DNA from: Bacillota bacterium
Lineage (GTDB): Bacteria > Bacillota > Clostridia > Tissierellales > Sedimentibacteraceae
Assembly (NCBI GenBank): GCA_023453025.1
Contig: JAEXUD010000018.1
Span: 1 to 64,000, forward strand
Direction: 5' to 3'
Length of the DNA: 64,000 nucleotides
Below the pieces are notes generated by a model, which worked only from the letters and a program-made list of their open reading frames with translations, was not told the origin of the DNA and did not search any database. The position numbers and the translations under genes are program-made. Positions 42,936 to 52,842 of the stretch are shown here, piece by piece (position 1 is the first letter of the stretch; each line of letters starts with the position of its first letter).

Positions 42936-43826
42936 ATGAAAAATAATATTCTATCTGCAAATAACATAGGGGAAGCTGACCCTCAAATCCTGTTAACTGC
43001 TACAGAAAGTTCTGATGTCATTAAATATTACAGCTATGGTATACAACCTTCAAAGACGATTCTTTGGACACCGGAACCACCAAAAAGTATTTATCTAACC
43101 TCTGTTCAGGTATCTGCTCCGTTAGCCGCATCAATTTTATTAAGCGATGACGATATCGATTTTTCATCTCTGAGAATATCACAGCCTTTCAGTACTGTAA
43201 GTCAGGCTTTTCCTTTATCCTTCAGGCTTGCAGCCGGTAATTCCCTTATGCTGAGTACTTCTGATTAGGAAATATCATGTAATACTTCCGGTGCTGCAAC
43301 CGCCTCTCAAGTTGCATATAACGGCAGAAGCGATTTCACTAATGTTAATAATGCAGTTGGGCTTTCCGACGGGACTCTGGCCTCTTTAAGCTCTGCTCTG
43401 CTCACTCAGACCAGAGGAAGACTTGTTCTGGAATACAGCATGCTGCCAACGCAATACGAGTATTTAGAAATTGAACAGGTTATAATAAAATATTATTGTC
43501 GTCTTAACCTGACCCTCGCTGTAGGTGTCAGCTCGATGATCCTTTACTGGCGGCCGGATAGCCAGTCAGACTGGATTGAATTACAAGAAATAAGTCTGTC
43601 TATAATAGGATCTGCAAATTATTTAATCAACCCGATTGAGCATGATATTACCGATATGGTATTGGAAGCATCTGACCCTTGGGAGATAATCAATAATTTA
43701 CAAACATCCTTTGTGGGAACACATACCGGTCTGGGTCTTGGAAATACGGTACAGCTGGATGCTATAGAAATTGAAATCTGTGCGGCAGGTAAAAATCAAA
43801 TTACGGTTTTCGGATATGAAGCTTAG
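42936..43826 (+). pseudogene. Surface-cluster paralogue interrupted by an in-frame TAG
   Basis: ATG 42936 has a good GGAG site. The frame reads 110 residues to TAG at 43266-43268 and then continues in the same frame for 186 codons (EISCNTSGAATASQVAYNGR...QITVFGYEA) to the natural end at 43826. The first half is like the preceding gene and the last residues match its C-terminus, so this was one protein of about 296 residues. The stop may be a nonsense mutation, a sequencing error or a read-through site. The downstream ATG 43440 has no binding site. Confidence 0.7.
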
Positions 43827-43952
43827 TTTTGCTGCAATATTTGATATATAAAAAACCCTCATTGAACATTCAAACAGTCTTTTGCTCGTTGTATTAATTT
43901 AGTATAGAGATACACATCACATGCAGAAAAATCAAGAAAAATTATTTATTTT

Positions 43953-45218
43953 CTACACATTTTTATTTTTCTTTCTAAATTCATAAGGAGTAATATTTTC
44001 ATGTTTTTTAAATATTTTACCATAATAATTTGAATCTTCTATTCCTACTGATTTAGCTACTTCAAATATTTTTAAATTGGATTCAATCAATAATTTTTTA
44101 GATTTATTTATTCTTATATTTGTTAAATATTGGGTAATGCTAATTTTCATTTCTTTGTTAAATATTCCACTTAAATAATTTGGTACTACTTTAACATGTT
44201 CAGCTATGTCATTAAGAGAAATATTTTTATTGTAGTTTTGCTTTATATATTTAATAGCCTTTAAAGAAATACCGCTTAGACCTTTTCCATTTTTAACTAC
44301 TTCACTTGTGCATATTCGTAATATATAATCAACAGTTCTATACATTTCATAAATATTAGGATATGTGTTTATTTTAAACTTTTTTTCAATTTCTTCATCT
44401 AAATTCAAGTCAAATATTATATTTAAATTATAAACTTGTCTTTTTATTTCAGTCATTATGTCCCAACAAAGGCTAATGTTATATCCCGTTCTCATTTGCT
44501 CCAAAAATAACTCTTTTAATAAATTCTCACATAAATTTACTTGTCCGACAGTAACTGATTCAACAACTTCTGTCAATAAATGATGTGCTTGTGTATATGT
44601 AAACTCTTTTTTCCACTCTGACATTTTTTTGTGTGTCATGACAATATGACTATTATGGAAAAATGAAAGCATACTTAAGTCTTGCAGCCTTTTAAAAGCT
44701 GGTGCAAGTTGTTCATAACCATCTAATAATGGTGACATAACAGTGAAATTGAAATATCTTTTATCACCTTTAAATATTTCCTGCTCGTAAATTTTTTGAA
44801 TCACTTCATTTATATATTCTGCTAAGTGTCCTACTTCTTCATTTGAATGTTCTCCGCGATTAAATATAATACATATTTGCTTTGTATTAAAATAAACAAA
44901 CATAAACAGTTCACAAGGGTAGTTGTTATCAGTCATATATTTGCAAATTATATCTTCTATTTTAGTAAATATTCTCATATACTCAGCCGCACCAATATTG
45001 TACACGTTAAAATATATTTCTTTCTTAATACCCGTCAACAATATATAATAGTTATTAAAGTTGATATTAAGTTTTTCATTAAAATGTTCCAATGACCTAA
45101 TTACATAATCTTCTTTCTGACCTGTAACTATTTCATTTAAAAATTGTTTATGTACAAAAGATGAATTACCGAATTTTAGATTATCATTAATACTAATACT
45201 ATCAACATTTGACTCCAT
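43953..45218 (-). CDS. AraC family transcriptional regulator
   Basis: 421 residues: a long N-terminal region of unknown ligand (1-310) and a C-terminal AraC double helix-turn-helix (KYIKQNYNKNISLNDIAEHVKVVPNYLSGIF, then IFEVAKSVGIEDSNYYGKIFKKHENITPYEFRK). ATG 45218 follows GAGGAG. The flavoreductase gene lies upstream on the same strand, and both share an identical 16-base promoter box, so it probably controls that gene and itself. Confidence 0.88.
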   Translation of the reverse strand: MESNVDSISINDNLKFGNSSFVHKQFLNEIVTGQKEDYVIRSLEHFNEKLNINFNNYYILLTGIKKEIYFNVYNIGAAEYMRIFTKIEDIICKYMTDNNYPCELFMFVYFNTKQICIIFNRGEHSNEEVGHLAEYINEVIQKIYEQEIFKGDKRYFNFTVMSPLLDGYEQLAPAFKRLQDLSMLSFFHNSHIVMTHKKMSEWKKEFTYTQAHHLLTEVVESVTVGQVNLCENLLKELFLEQMRTGYNISLCWDIMTEIKRQVYNLNIIFDLNLDEEIEKKFKINTYPNIYEMYRTVDYILRICTSEVVKNGKGLSGISLKAIKYIKQNYNKNISLNDIAEHVKVVPNYLSGIFNKEMKISITQYLTNIRINKSKKLLIESNLKIFEVAKSVGIEDSNYYGKIFKKHENITPYEFRKKNKNV

Positions 45219-45235
45219 ATAAATCGCTCCTCAAT

Positions 45236-45251
45236 TGTTAATATTATAACA
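45236..45251 (-). promoter_or_regulatory. Shared promoter box upstream of the AraC gene
   Basis: TGTTAATATTATAACA on the plus strand; read on the minus strand it contains the extended -10 TGTTATAAT. The identical 16-mer lies at 47286-47301 before the flavoreductase gene. No good -35 is present, which fits activator dependence. Confidence 0.6.
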
Positions 45252-45272
45252 CACTACAATTTATAATAGAAG

Positions 45273-45299
45273 AAAAACCCAAATATTATTTTGGGTTTT
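45273..45299 (-). terminator. Terminator of the flavoreductase gene
   Basis: AAAACCCAAA and TTTGGGTTTT pair around a short AT loop and, read on the minus strand, end in a T run. Located 60 bases after the flavoreductase stop. Confidence 0.75.
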
Positions 45300-45359
45300 G
45301 CAATGGAGAGACTAACTATTTGAATTTCCTGATGATTATAATTAAAAAAATCAAAATTG

Positions 45360-47249
45360 CTATTTAACTTTAGTTAAAGCATCCTTAACAGCATCAATAA
45401 TCGCATTGCTTGTAACAGTTGCACCTGATACAGTATCAACATCTGCAGACTGAGCCTCAACTATTGCTTGCGGTATATCTGATATTGCTTTATCTGATAC
45501 ATTTGGTGTTTCAGTGTGATTTATTACTTCAACGGATTCAATTTTATCTTTATCCATCTTAACTTTAACCTGCAATGTACCGCCCATGCCAGTACCTTCT
45601 CCCAGATATTCATTTTCTCCTAAAGCAACATCAGCTGTGCTTTCTATTTCTGAAGGTATTGTATTTTCTACAGCTGTAACCGGAGTGTCATTTTTAGGCT
45701 GAGCTGCATTTTTACCTGAAATTCTTCCAAAGAATACACATTCAGCTAAGTTTCCGCCGCCATTGTATATATCTGCATATACTGAACCAAGTTCTCCTGC
45801 ACTGTATAAATGAGGAATAGGGTTACCGTCTAAGTCAATTACTTCTCCATTTTCATTACGAACAGGACCACCTTGTGTATTAGTAAATGATGGAACAAGT
45901 TTCATTGCATAATATGGACCATTTTCAGAAAGTGGTATTAAAGTTTCTGGTGAACGATCATGTTGCGGGTCATCGCCACCAGCACAATATGAATTATATT
46001 CGCTAACCTGGTTTACTAAGCCATCAGCATTAACTCCGACTTTTTCTGCTAACTCTTCAAGTGTATCAGCTTTTGTTATCCAGCCTTTAGCAATTTCATC
46101 TGAACTATCCTTGCTCCATGATGGATATATTGGACCATCTAAACGAGCAGCTTCATCAAATATTGCAAATGAAGGTGAAGGAATTTGCATTGAAACCCAT
46201 GTGCCACTGTTATTTATATGTCCATGTCTTGGGAAAAATGCTTCATTAACAAAACGTGTACCATCAGATCCAACAAATACTACACTTTTTTTATTAAAAC
46301 CGTACAACTGAATACCGTATCCAAATGAAATCTCACTATCAGGATCTTTAAAGTTTAAATCAGGACCTGACAGTGTGCTCATATGCCATAAATCCGCTCC
46401 AACTTTCATAGCCATTTTTATACCGTCTCCTGTGTTGTAATGAGCACCTTTAGAGAAAGCTTCAGGCATCTGAGTATAATTTTCTACCATTGTTTCATTG
46501 TTTTCAAATCCGCCTGTTGCCAGAACAACACCATTTTGTGCACGAACATTTAATATTTTCCCATCCTTTAGAACCTTAACACCAACAATAATTTTTGTTT
46601 CAGGATCTTGAATTAATTCAGTACCCGGTGCTTCGTACCAAACATCTATTGCATCTTTATGTTCTACAACATTTCTTTGCAGCAACTGCCAGAACAATCC
46701 TGTAAAAGCTTCCTCTTTATCGATAACAATTGAGCTGATTCCATCTGAACCAGGGGCTTCAGGATATTCAATTAATGGATACTCAATAATTTCTTTGGCT
46801 CCGTGAGCTGTCAGCCAATCTCTTGTAGCCATACTTCCATCCACTATAGTTTCAATAATTTCATCGCTTTGATTATCATAGCCGCCACGAATAGCTTCAA
46901 AATATGTTATTGCTTTTTCCCTGTCAGTAGGCGCCAGAAGAATTTGAGCTGCATACTTTGTATTTCCGCCTTCTTCTCCTTTTGGTGCTTTCTCAAGAAG
47001 CAATACTTTTGCTCCTTCCTCTGCTGCTGTTACACCGGCTACTGCACCAGCTCCGCCATAACCTACAACAACAACGTCATAGACTGCATCCCACTTTACA
47101 GTATCCACATAAGATTTATCGGTTTCAGCCGATTCTTTTGTCTCTTCAGAATTTTGTTGATTAGTTGCAGCAGGTTGTGCACAAGCTGAAAGGCTTAAAA
47201 TCATAACTGCAACTAACAAAACTGAAACCAAACTTTTACTTTTTTTCAT
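45360..47249 (-). CDS. Lipoprotein FAD-dependent reductase with FMN-binding domain (fumarate reductase-like)
   Basis: 629 residues. Lipoprotein signal with lipobox LSLSAC (Cys23) and an STQ/E-rich linker. The FAD domain opens YDVVVVGYGGAGAVAGVTAA and ends NGGGNLAECVFFGRISG, as in the flavocytochrome c/fumarate and urocanate reductase family. The C-terminal FMN_bind domain (about 550-629) carries DTVSGATVTSNA, whose Thr takes covalent FMN. Electrons probably enter through FMN at the outer membrane face and reduce an extracellular enoate as respiratory acceptor; the substrate is unknown. Start ATG 47249 after GGGAGG. Confidence 0.88.
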   Translation of the reverse strand: MKKSKSLVSVLLVAVMILSLSACAQPAATNQQNSEETKESAETDKSYVDTVKWDAVYDVVVVGYGGAGAVAGVTAAEEGAKVLLLEKAPKGEEGGNTKYAAQILLAPTDREKAITYFEAIRGGYDNQSDEIIETIVDGSMATRDWLTAHGAKEIIEYPLIEYPEAPGSDGISSIVIDKEEAFTGLFWQLLQRNVVEHKDAIDVWYEAPGTELIQDPETKIIVGVKVLKDGKILNVRAQNGVVLATGGFENNETMVENYTQMPEAFSKGAHYNTGDGIKMAMKVGADLWHMSTLSGPDLNFKDPDSEISFGYGIQLYGFNKKSVVFVGSDGTRFVNEAFFPRHGHINNSGTWVSMQIPSPSFAIFDEAARLDGPIYPSWSKDSSDEIAKGWITKADTLEELAEKVGVNADGLVNQVSEYNSYCAGGDDPQHDRSPETLIPLSENGPYYAMKLVPSFTNTQGGPVRNENGEVIDLDGNPIPHLYSAGELGSVYADIYNGGGNLAECVFFGRISGKNAAQPKNDTPVTAVENTIPSEIESTADVALGENEYLGEGTGMGGTLQVKVKMDKDKIESVEVINHTETPNVSDKAISDIPQAIVEAQSADVDTVSGATVTSNAIIDAVKDALTKVK

Positions 47250-47285
47250 CTTATCCTCCCTGAATTTATTAAACTTTTATATCAA

Positions 47286-47301
47286 TGTTAATATTATAAC
47301 A
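47286..47301 (-). promoter_or_regulatory. Shared promoter box upstream of the flavoreductase gene
   Basis: Identical to 45236-45251 (TGTTAATATTATAACA), 37 bases before the start codon. Both copies are preceded on the plus strand by CAAT and have a CTATTATA about 20 bases further out. Confidence 0.6.
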
Positions 47302-47498
47302 TTTAAGCATTAATATAATAGGGGAAACATTTCATAAAACAAGGAAAATATTAAGGTTCTAAACACAGCATAAAACATAATCTTATGGTCGAGTGGGTAA
47401 TATTGATGTCGCTGGAACTCATTTTATCATATCTGTTCCGATTATATAGCTTAATATTCTGTAAGGGAAAAGAGATTAATACTTTGTGTCATAAAAGT

Positions 47499-48101
47499 TT
47501 ATTTTTGAGAATCAAGTATAAACATAGAAGCATCCTGTCCCATGAATATTTTACTCCCGGTATAAAACGTCCTGGATTGAACATTCTTATAGCCTATTTT
47601 AGTCATAATATTTGCTAGCTCAATTTGATCAAATCCATTATGAACTATATCAGAAATAATTTGTTCGTTTTTATTAAAATCTACGATTAATAAATGTCCT
47701 CCTTCATTGAGAACATCATATAATCTAGATAAAACTATTTCTGCATCACTAATGTGGAGTAAAACCTGGACCATAAAAATATAATCCGCATGTAAATCCG
47801 ATAAACTTTCCTTTTCAAAATCAAAACATACTGTATCAGCATTTTGAATATTTAAGCCAGAAACCTTTTGCTTTATTTGATTAATCATATTTTGTGATGT
47901 ATCTAAAAAAAGAACAGAACTAAACTCGTTTAACAAGTTCATTCCCACAAGGCCGGTTCCGCACCCAAAATCGATAGCTCTCTTGCTTTTTGTATCAACC
48001 AAATATTCTCGAATGGCATCTGATGATATATTTGCAATTTTGATTCTTTCAGGAGTATCATATACATTAGCTATCATTTCAAACTTATCTGTGTTTCCCA
48101 T
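47499..48101 (-). CDS. Class I SAM-dependent methyltransferase
   Basis: 200 residues from ATG 48101 (MGNTDKFEMIANVYD) with GGAGAG before it; the frame stays open to 48224 but that part lacks family sequence. SAM-binding motif I is AIDFGCGTGLVGMNLL and motif II is VLFLDTSQNMINQI. A methyltransferase_11-like fold, small-molecule substrate likely but unidentified. The 47302-47498 interval is AT-rich without a gene. Confidence 0.85.
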   Translation of the reverse strand: MGNTDKFEMIANVYDTPERIKIANISSDAIREYLVDTKSKRAIDFGCGTGLVGMNLLNEFSSVLFLDTSQNMINQIKQKVSGLNIQNADTVCFDFEKESLSDLHADYIFMVQVLLHISDAEIVLSRLYDVLNEGGHLLIVDFNKNEQIISDIVHNGFDQIELANIMTKIGYKNVQSRTFYTGSKIFMGQDASMFILDSQK

Positions 48102-48276
48102 TATAAACTCTCCAATCTTCTTTATCCTAAAAACTATTTTCCAACAATCTTTTATACTTGTTATCAATACAACAGTCTCCGCATACCTTGAGTGGTCAAA
48201 AAATACGTCACAGATATCTGGCAATCCCTTTGCGGCAACATCAAATTATATTTATTAAGTAAATAACTTTAAAATT

Positions 48277-49173
48277 TCAATCATCATTGCGTACGTAGTC
48301 AATAACTCCCTGCCAAAGAGGATTTTCATCATATGTATTTTCAGTCTCGCAACAATCTGTTTTGGCGTTTTCAATTATTTTATTCACATTAAATCCCTTT
48401 TTTAATACTGAAAACTTTAGTATTTTGGGTGATAATGCCTTGCAAGGACAGTTATATATACATTTTAAACACCAGATACAACGAAAACCAAACTTCGGTA
48501 TTCCATTTACCATTTTAATATTCTTCTGAGGACAATTACCAGCACATATGCTACATTTGCTGCACTCTTGTGATACTCGAATAAATGCTCCAAAAAATCT
48601 TGCTCCTAAATGCTCCCCTATTCCCACGGTTGCAAAAAATCTATCCTGTAATTTAGGATGAGATACCCTTTTTTTATCAGATAAAATATCTTGTATAATC
48701 TTGTTTACTTTAAGAGGTAAAACCTTGATTAAATCAAGATTTAATCCTGCCTCTGCCTGTAAAGCAAAATTAGACGGCATAACAATCATCTTTTCATATA
48801 TGATGTCATAACCTTTTCTTTTAAGTATCCGCTTACACTTTACACGGCAAGCCGTATTTGGAGAAACTTCACCCCCTCCAGAGACAGAAATAATAACTGC
48901 AGGTATATTTTTAATTATTGGTAATTGAGTAAGCCATTTTTCAGTTATAGAAGCCATTCTAAACCCATATACAGGTGAAAGTATGATCAGTAAATCTGTC
49001 TCTCCAATATCATGTGGATTATTAGCAGCTATATTCATTTTAGCTGTATTAATGTTTAATTTTGACAGCTGTTCTGCAAAACACTCACATACTTCTTCAG
49101 TACAACCTGTTCCAGAAAAATAAGCTAATAAAATTCTTTCAGGAAAATTTTTATTATCGCTGATAGGTATCAA
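48277..49173 (-). CDS. EFR1 family flavodoxin-ferredoxin protein
   Basis: 298 residues. A flavodoxin fold with an FMN phosphate loop (YFSGTGCTEEV) at about 18-28, and two 4Fe-4S motifs at about 203-250 (CSKCSICAGNCPQ and CIWCLKCIYNCPC). Such proteins pass electrons between flavins and iron-sulfur partners in anaerobes. The TTG start at 49173 directly abuts AAGGAG, so the true start may be a few codons later. Confidence 0.82.
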   Translation of the reverse strand: MIPISDNKNFPERILLAYFSGTGCTEEVCECFAEQLSKLNINTAKMNIAANNPHDIGETDLLIILSPVYGFRMASITEKWLTQLPIIKNIPAVIISVSGGGEVSPNTACRVKCKRILKRKGYDIIYEKMIVMPSNFALQAEAGLNLDLIKVLPLKVNKIIQDILSDKKRVSHPKLQDRFFATVGIGEHLGARFFGAFIRVSQECSKCSICAGNCPQKNIKMVNGIPKFGFRCIWCLKCIYNCPCKALSPKILKFSVLKKGFNVNKIIENAKTDCCETENTYDENPLWQGVIDYVRNDD

Positions 49174-49296
49174 CTCCTTTCTTATGAAATTATTTTTTGC
49201 TTAAAAGCCAGATAAACACTTTGACAATGCCTTGAATGTGTAAAAAAGATGTCGCATGAGCTCGGCGGCAAATTGATAAATTTATAATTTAGGACA

Positions 49297-49515
49297 CTAT
49301 ATATTTATGTTATCTTTTCTCCATTTCAATATTAATGCAGAAATCGCAATCAATAATATAATAGTTGTGACAAGTCCGCCTTCGGGGCCAAAATCCCCTC
49401 CCGTAAGTATATCAGAACCAATTCGTTGTGCTTGAAATATCTTTTCACCATTATCAGCAAAACCGCTGACCGGAAGTCCATATATATTACCAAGAGCAAA
49501 ATTCCAAGCAAAAAA
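49297..49515 (-). pseudogene. C-terminal fragment of a CPBP intramembrane protease
   Basis: In the frame ending at TAG 49297 the minus strand reads FAWNFALGNIYGLPVSGF, then GSDILTGGDFGPEGGLVTTI and a last membrane helix. This is the typical end of CPBP (CAAX-like) proteases, whose second motif has FHxxWN just before. The front two thirds are missing. The fragment overlaps the following gene's 3' end in another frame. Confidence 0.65.
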
Positions 49516-50066
49516 TGCTCCTCATCATAAATAATTTCATTTTGTTGTTTCCCTTCTTTATTTAATATATAAATCTTAAAGATAAGTTTGCCTGTATCAA
49601 TCGTGTCATATGACGGTCTCATGGTCGTTATACCTTCTGGTTTAATGTCTCTGTATTTACCTCTTTTTTCAATTAATGAACATTCAAAGGTACAGTGAGG
49701 AAACCTAATAACAGTATTGTCACCATTTAGTTGGTCTACACTTACATACCCACCTAATGCTTGTACCGCTTCCATAAAACAGTTCATAAATATATACGCT
49801 CTATTCCTTTGCTTATCTGAAACGTCAATATTCAGAACGGTACTTTTAGTCGAATACCTTTCATACTTCAATTTATATTGAACACTAAACGGCAAATATT
49901 CCTTATATTTTTCCTTTTCTCTTGCCTTCCTATTTTCAATTTCACTGCTATGTCTGTTAATTAATTCATTATACTGGTTTCCTTTAAATTCAGACTTTAG
50001 GCTCCTGCACCATTTAATGTATTCTTCCTCATTTTCAATATTAACTCTAACAACATTATTTTTCAT
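49350..50066 (-). CDS. Unknown protein with a chimeric C-terminus
   Basis: 238 codons, ATG 50066 with GAGGTAA. Residues 1-185 look authentic: a coiled, charged start (SEIENRKAREKEKYKEY) and a region RAYIFMNCFMEAVQALGGYVSV...FECSLIEKRGKYRDI reminiscent of a small domain near the ends of mobile-element proteins. From about residue 187 the frame runs over the CPBP fragment in a wrong frame, so the natural C-terminus is lost. It overlaps the upstream 552-residue gene by eleven bases, suggesting a functional pair once. Confidence 0.5.
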   Translation of the reverse strand: MKNNVVRVNIENEEEYIKWCRSLKSEFKGNQYNELINRHSSEIENRKAREKEKYKEYLPFSVQYKLKYERYSTKSTVLNIDVSDKQRNRAYIFMNCFMEAVQALGGYVSVDQLNGDNTVIRFPHCTFECSLIEKRGKYRDIKPEGITTMRPSYDTIDTGKLIFKIYILNKEGKQQNEIIYDEEHFLLGILLLVIYMDFRSAVLLIMVKRYFKHNELVLIYLREGILAPKADLSQLLYY

Positions 50067-51714
50067 TCTCGGTTACCTCGCTTTCAAAACAGCAGCCTAC
50101 CCGATAAAGTGTATCTATTAATATCTCTAATTTTTCCGAATTTTTTACTGTGTTTGGTATAAAGTATCTGGGTCTGCTGTCTTGAAGAATAATTGCCAAC
50201 CCCGACATAAGTGTTGATAATGTTGGATAATCAAATGAATTTATGTATTCATATCTTTTATCATTGTGATATGTATGACTGTTTGTTCCCCATGAATCTA
50301 TTTCATTTATATGAATTCCCACTATAAAGTTTCTCATAGATGCAAGGGTATTAATCATATCATCCATATCTTTTTTTATTGTATTTCTTCTATTTGAATC
50401 CGTGAAATCAACCGACAATTTCAACTGCAGCTTTAATTCCTTGCAGGTGTTTCTAAGGCGTGCAATATCATTAACTGTTGAAAACAAATAGTCTTTATCC
50501 TTACTTCTCTTTGTATAGCCATTGATAACAGCTATTTTCATCTTTGTATATCTCCGCATACTTTTTTCAAACATTTGATATTTTTCAAAGAATTTCTCCT
50601 CGGTATAATCCGGGGTGCGATAAGGTGATAGGAACTCCAACAGCCTTGGCGCTCCAAACTGCTTGAAACTTGCATGCAGATTTTTTTTCATATTTTCCAA
50701 TGCGTCTTTACTTTTCCAAATCTCATCATTCGTCTTTTCATATACTATAGAAAGAACATAATCTTGTCCTGGATCTTCTTTCATTATCCCATTTTTAGTT
50801 TCTATATATTTAATATTTGAATATATGTCGCATGGATAATTCAATCCCTCAACAAGCACTGGTTTTAGTATTCTTTTCTTCTTTGCCAGATTGACCCTTT
50901 CGCTTTCAATACATAATTTCACATATTCCGGCCAATAATCTTGGTCATGGACATCTTCAAACAGCCAATAATACATTATGAGCATCTCCAGCTCGCCTTT
51001 ATGCCCTTCTATAAATTCACGATGCCTGTTTCTGTTATATATGTCATTAATGTTGAAGGGATTGTCCTGATATCTGTAATCATATTTATTGATGTGATAA
51101 AAGGTTTCAGTTTGTCTGTCATATTCCACATCAACATATTTTTTATAAAATTTATATGAAATATCTCTGGCATACTCAAGTAAATCCACTTTATATTTTC
51201 TAAAAACCTCAATAACCCAATCTGAAATTGCATTGTCAAGTTCTTTCATATCAGACATATAAGGCTCTTCTGTTTGTGTTTCTCTGTATTCCTTAGCCAT
51301 CGCTGCTATATTGTTTAATAGTTCTTCTGTTAGAGCAACATTTAGTTTCCTTTTGCATACATACTCTGCAATCTTTCGGTCATCCTCAGGAAGGTAAAAC
51401 AATTCAATATCTTCAATTTCTTCGCTTGCCTTGAACATTAGTTTATCTATGCGCTTTTTGCTTTCCCAATAATACGAAATTATAAATTCATACATTGTTG
51501 GAAAACTTTCAATTATTCTGTCCTTAAACTTGTCCACTGCCTGCTGCATTTTAACCTGTTCATAGCTATAATCTTCTAAATTTAAATATTGATTGAAATA
51601 ATCCATGACATATTGAATAACTGTTCCCATATTTTCTGAATGTTTCTGGAAATCAAATTCATCCAGCTTGTCTTTTTTCTTCCTTGAAGCAATATAATCT
51701 TCAATTGTCAGCAT
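50056..51714 (-). CDS. Unknown 552-residue protein, possible TIM-barrel-like C-terminal domain
   Basis: ATG 51714 after AGGAGG. The N-terminal 300 residues are charged and helical with many aromatic residues. The C-terminal 200 (MKIAVINGYTKRSKDK, LKLSVDFTDSNRR, FIVGIHINEIDSWG, LSGLAIILQDSRPRYFIPNT) suggest alternating strands and helices of the xylose-isomerase/AP-endonuclease barrel type, with acidic residues after strands. This is a guess. Paired with the 238-residue gene. No known family recognised; the setting is a decayed accessory region. Confidence 0.55.
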   Translation of the reverse strand: MLTIEDYIASRKKKDKLDEFDFQKHSENMGTVIQYVMDYFNQYLNLEDYSYEQVKMQQAVDKFKDRIIESFPTMYEFIISYYWESKKRIDKLMFKASEEIEDIELFYLPEDDRKIAEYVCKRKLNVALTEELLNNIAAMAKEYRETQTEEPYMSDMKELDNAISDWVIEVFRKYKVDLLEYARDISYKFYKKYVDVEYDRQTETFYHINKYDYRYQDNPFNINDIYNRNRHREFIEGHKGELEMLIMYYWLFEDVHDQDYWPEYVKLCIESERVNLAKKKRILKPVLVEGLNYPCDIYSNIKYIETKNGIMKEDPGQDYVLSIVYEKTNDEIWKSKDALENMKKNLHASFKQFGAPRLLEFLSPYRTPDYTEEKFFEKYQMFEKSMRRYTKMKIAVINGYTKRSKDKDYLFSTVNDIARLRNTCKELKLQLKLSVDFTDSNRRNTIKKDMDDMINTLASMRNFIVGIHINEIDSWGTNSHTYHNDKRYEYINSFDYPTLSTLMSGLAIILQDSRPRYFIPNTVKNSEKLEILIDTLYRVGCCFESEVTENEK

Positions 51715-51937
51715 AATAATTGCCTCCTAATATTGATTGTTTAATGCTCAGATTTATAGTCTAAATTCAAACCGTATAAAATTCAATAATATTTTATAAT
51801 GATTTTTAGTTGGATGGGCTCTAAGAAAGAACCAGTAAACATTACTTACCATTTTTACGTCCAAAATAAAAATTTCACCTAATTGTTGGGTATATGATAC
51901 AAACTCTTAAATTCAGAGTTGTCATAAACAAATAGCC

Positions 51938-52582
51938 CTAATAATCCTCATAACTTATATTTTCAAAATATTCACTTAACATTTCTGCTTTGAATTCTGC
52001 AATAGCATCTAGCTTACCTGTACATCCTTCAAAAAAGCTTTGAAGCTCATCCATACATTCTTTTAAGTTTACCAAGTTAATTCTCATCTCTTTACTCAAA
52101 ACACCTTGGAGATTCTTATTTATTGGATAACGGAAAGTAAAAGATGATTTATCAAGCTTGTCAAATTGAAGTATATAACTTTCTACAACTGCTACATCTT
52201 CCTTTTCCTCATTGCTATTTTCTTCTAAAATTAAAGGCTTTATTTTTCGCCAAATTTTCAAGATATCATGACCAGCATCTTTAATCATAGATATTTTTTC
52301 ATTTTTTTCTAGCCCTGAATAATAAAGGAATATATACTTCATAGCAAGCTCAATGTACTGTCTATATAAAAAGCAAATAGGAAAAATAAAAGTATCAAGT
52401 GTTCTAATATCACAACTATTTATTGCATTATCAATTAGCTCATCTGCAGCACATTTATATCCTTCCATATAACCATAAAACTGGGTCTTTACATCACCCC
52501 ATCCAAAATGTGAAAACTCATGATGATTCCCTCCTTTAACAAATAATTTTTTACCTTTCTTCGGCCAAGGTAATTCACTCAT
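51938..52582 (-). CDS. HEPN-like protein of unknown function
   Basis: 214 residues from ATG 52582 (MSELPWPKKGKK), behind GGAGGAACG; the frame also opens further up to 52663 without a binding site. The helical segment FIFPICFLYRQYIELAMKYIF followed by HDILKIWRKIKPL resembles HEPN-type or Abi-associated helical domains, with an R(Q)YIE(L) feature. No clear RxxxxH ribonuclease motif is visible. The gaps 51715-51937 and 52664-52842 show no gene. Confidence 0.45.
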   Translation of the reverse strand: MSELPWPKKGKKLFVKGGNHHEFSHFGWGDVKTQFYGYMEGYKCAADELIDNAINSCDIRTLDTFIFPICFLYRQYIELAMKYIFLYYSGLEKNEKISMIKDAGHDILKIWRKIKPLILEENSNEEKEDVAVVESYILQFDKLDKSSFTFRYPINKNLQGVLSKEMRINLVNLKECMDELQSFFEGCTGKLDAIAEFKAEMLSEYFENISYEDY

Positions 52583-52842
52583 ATCTTTACGTTCCTCCTC
52601 TCGTTGCCCTCCATAGGCGTCTGACACTAAGCTATGACTATTATACTCACAATTACTAATCAATATTAGACTGTATTTATATCAATCTCATCTATTATAA
52701 AAGTTACTTTACATCCTCGCTTCCCTATTGTAATCCTACTTACCATTTGGCTAAATCGTAAAAGGTCTACAAATGCTAAAGCTTTTTCCATCTTCATCAT
52801 CTTCACAATACCTTTTGCATATACAAAATCCAACAACTACTG

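Noticed and set aside
43266..43268. TAG as a pyrrolysine codon
   Set aside because: TAG serves as an ordinary stop elsewhere in this window (for example the MATE gene) and no pyl genes or PYLIS-like structure were seen; a nonsense change is simpler.
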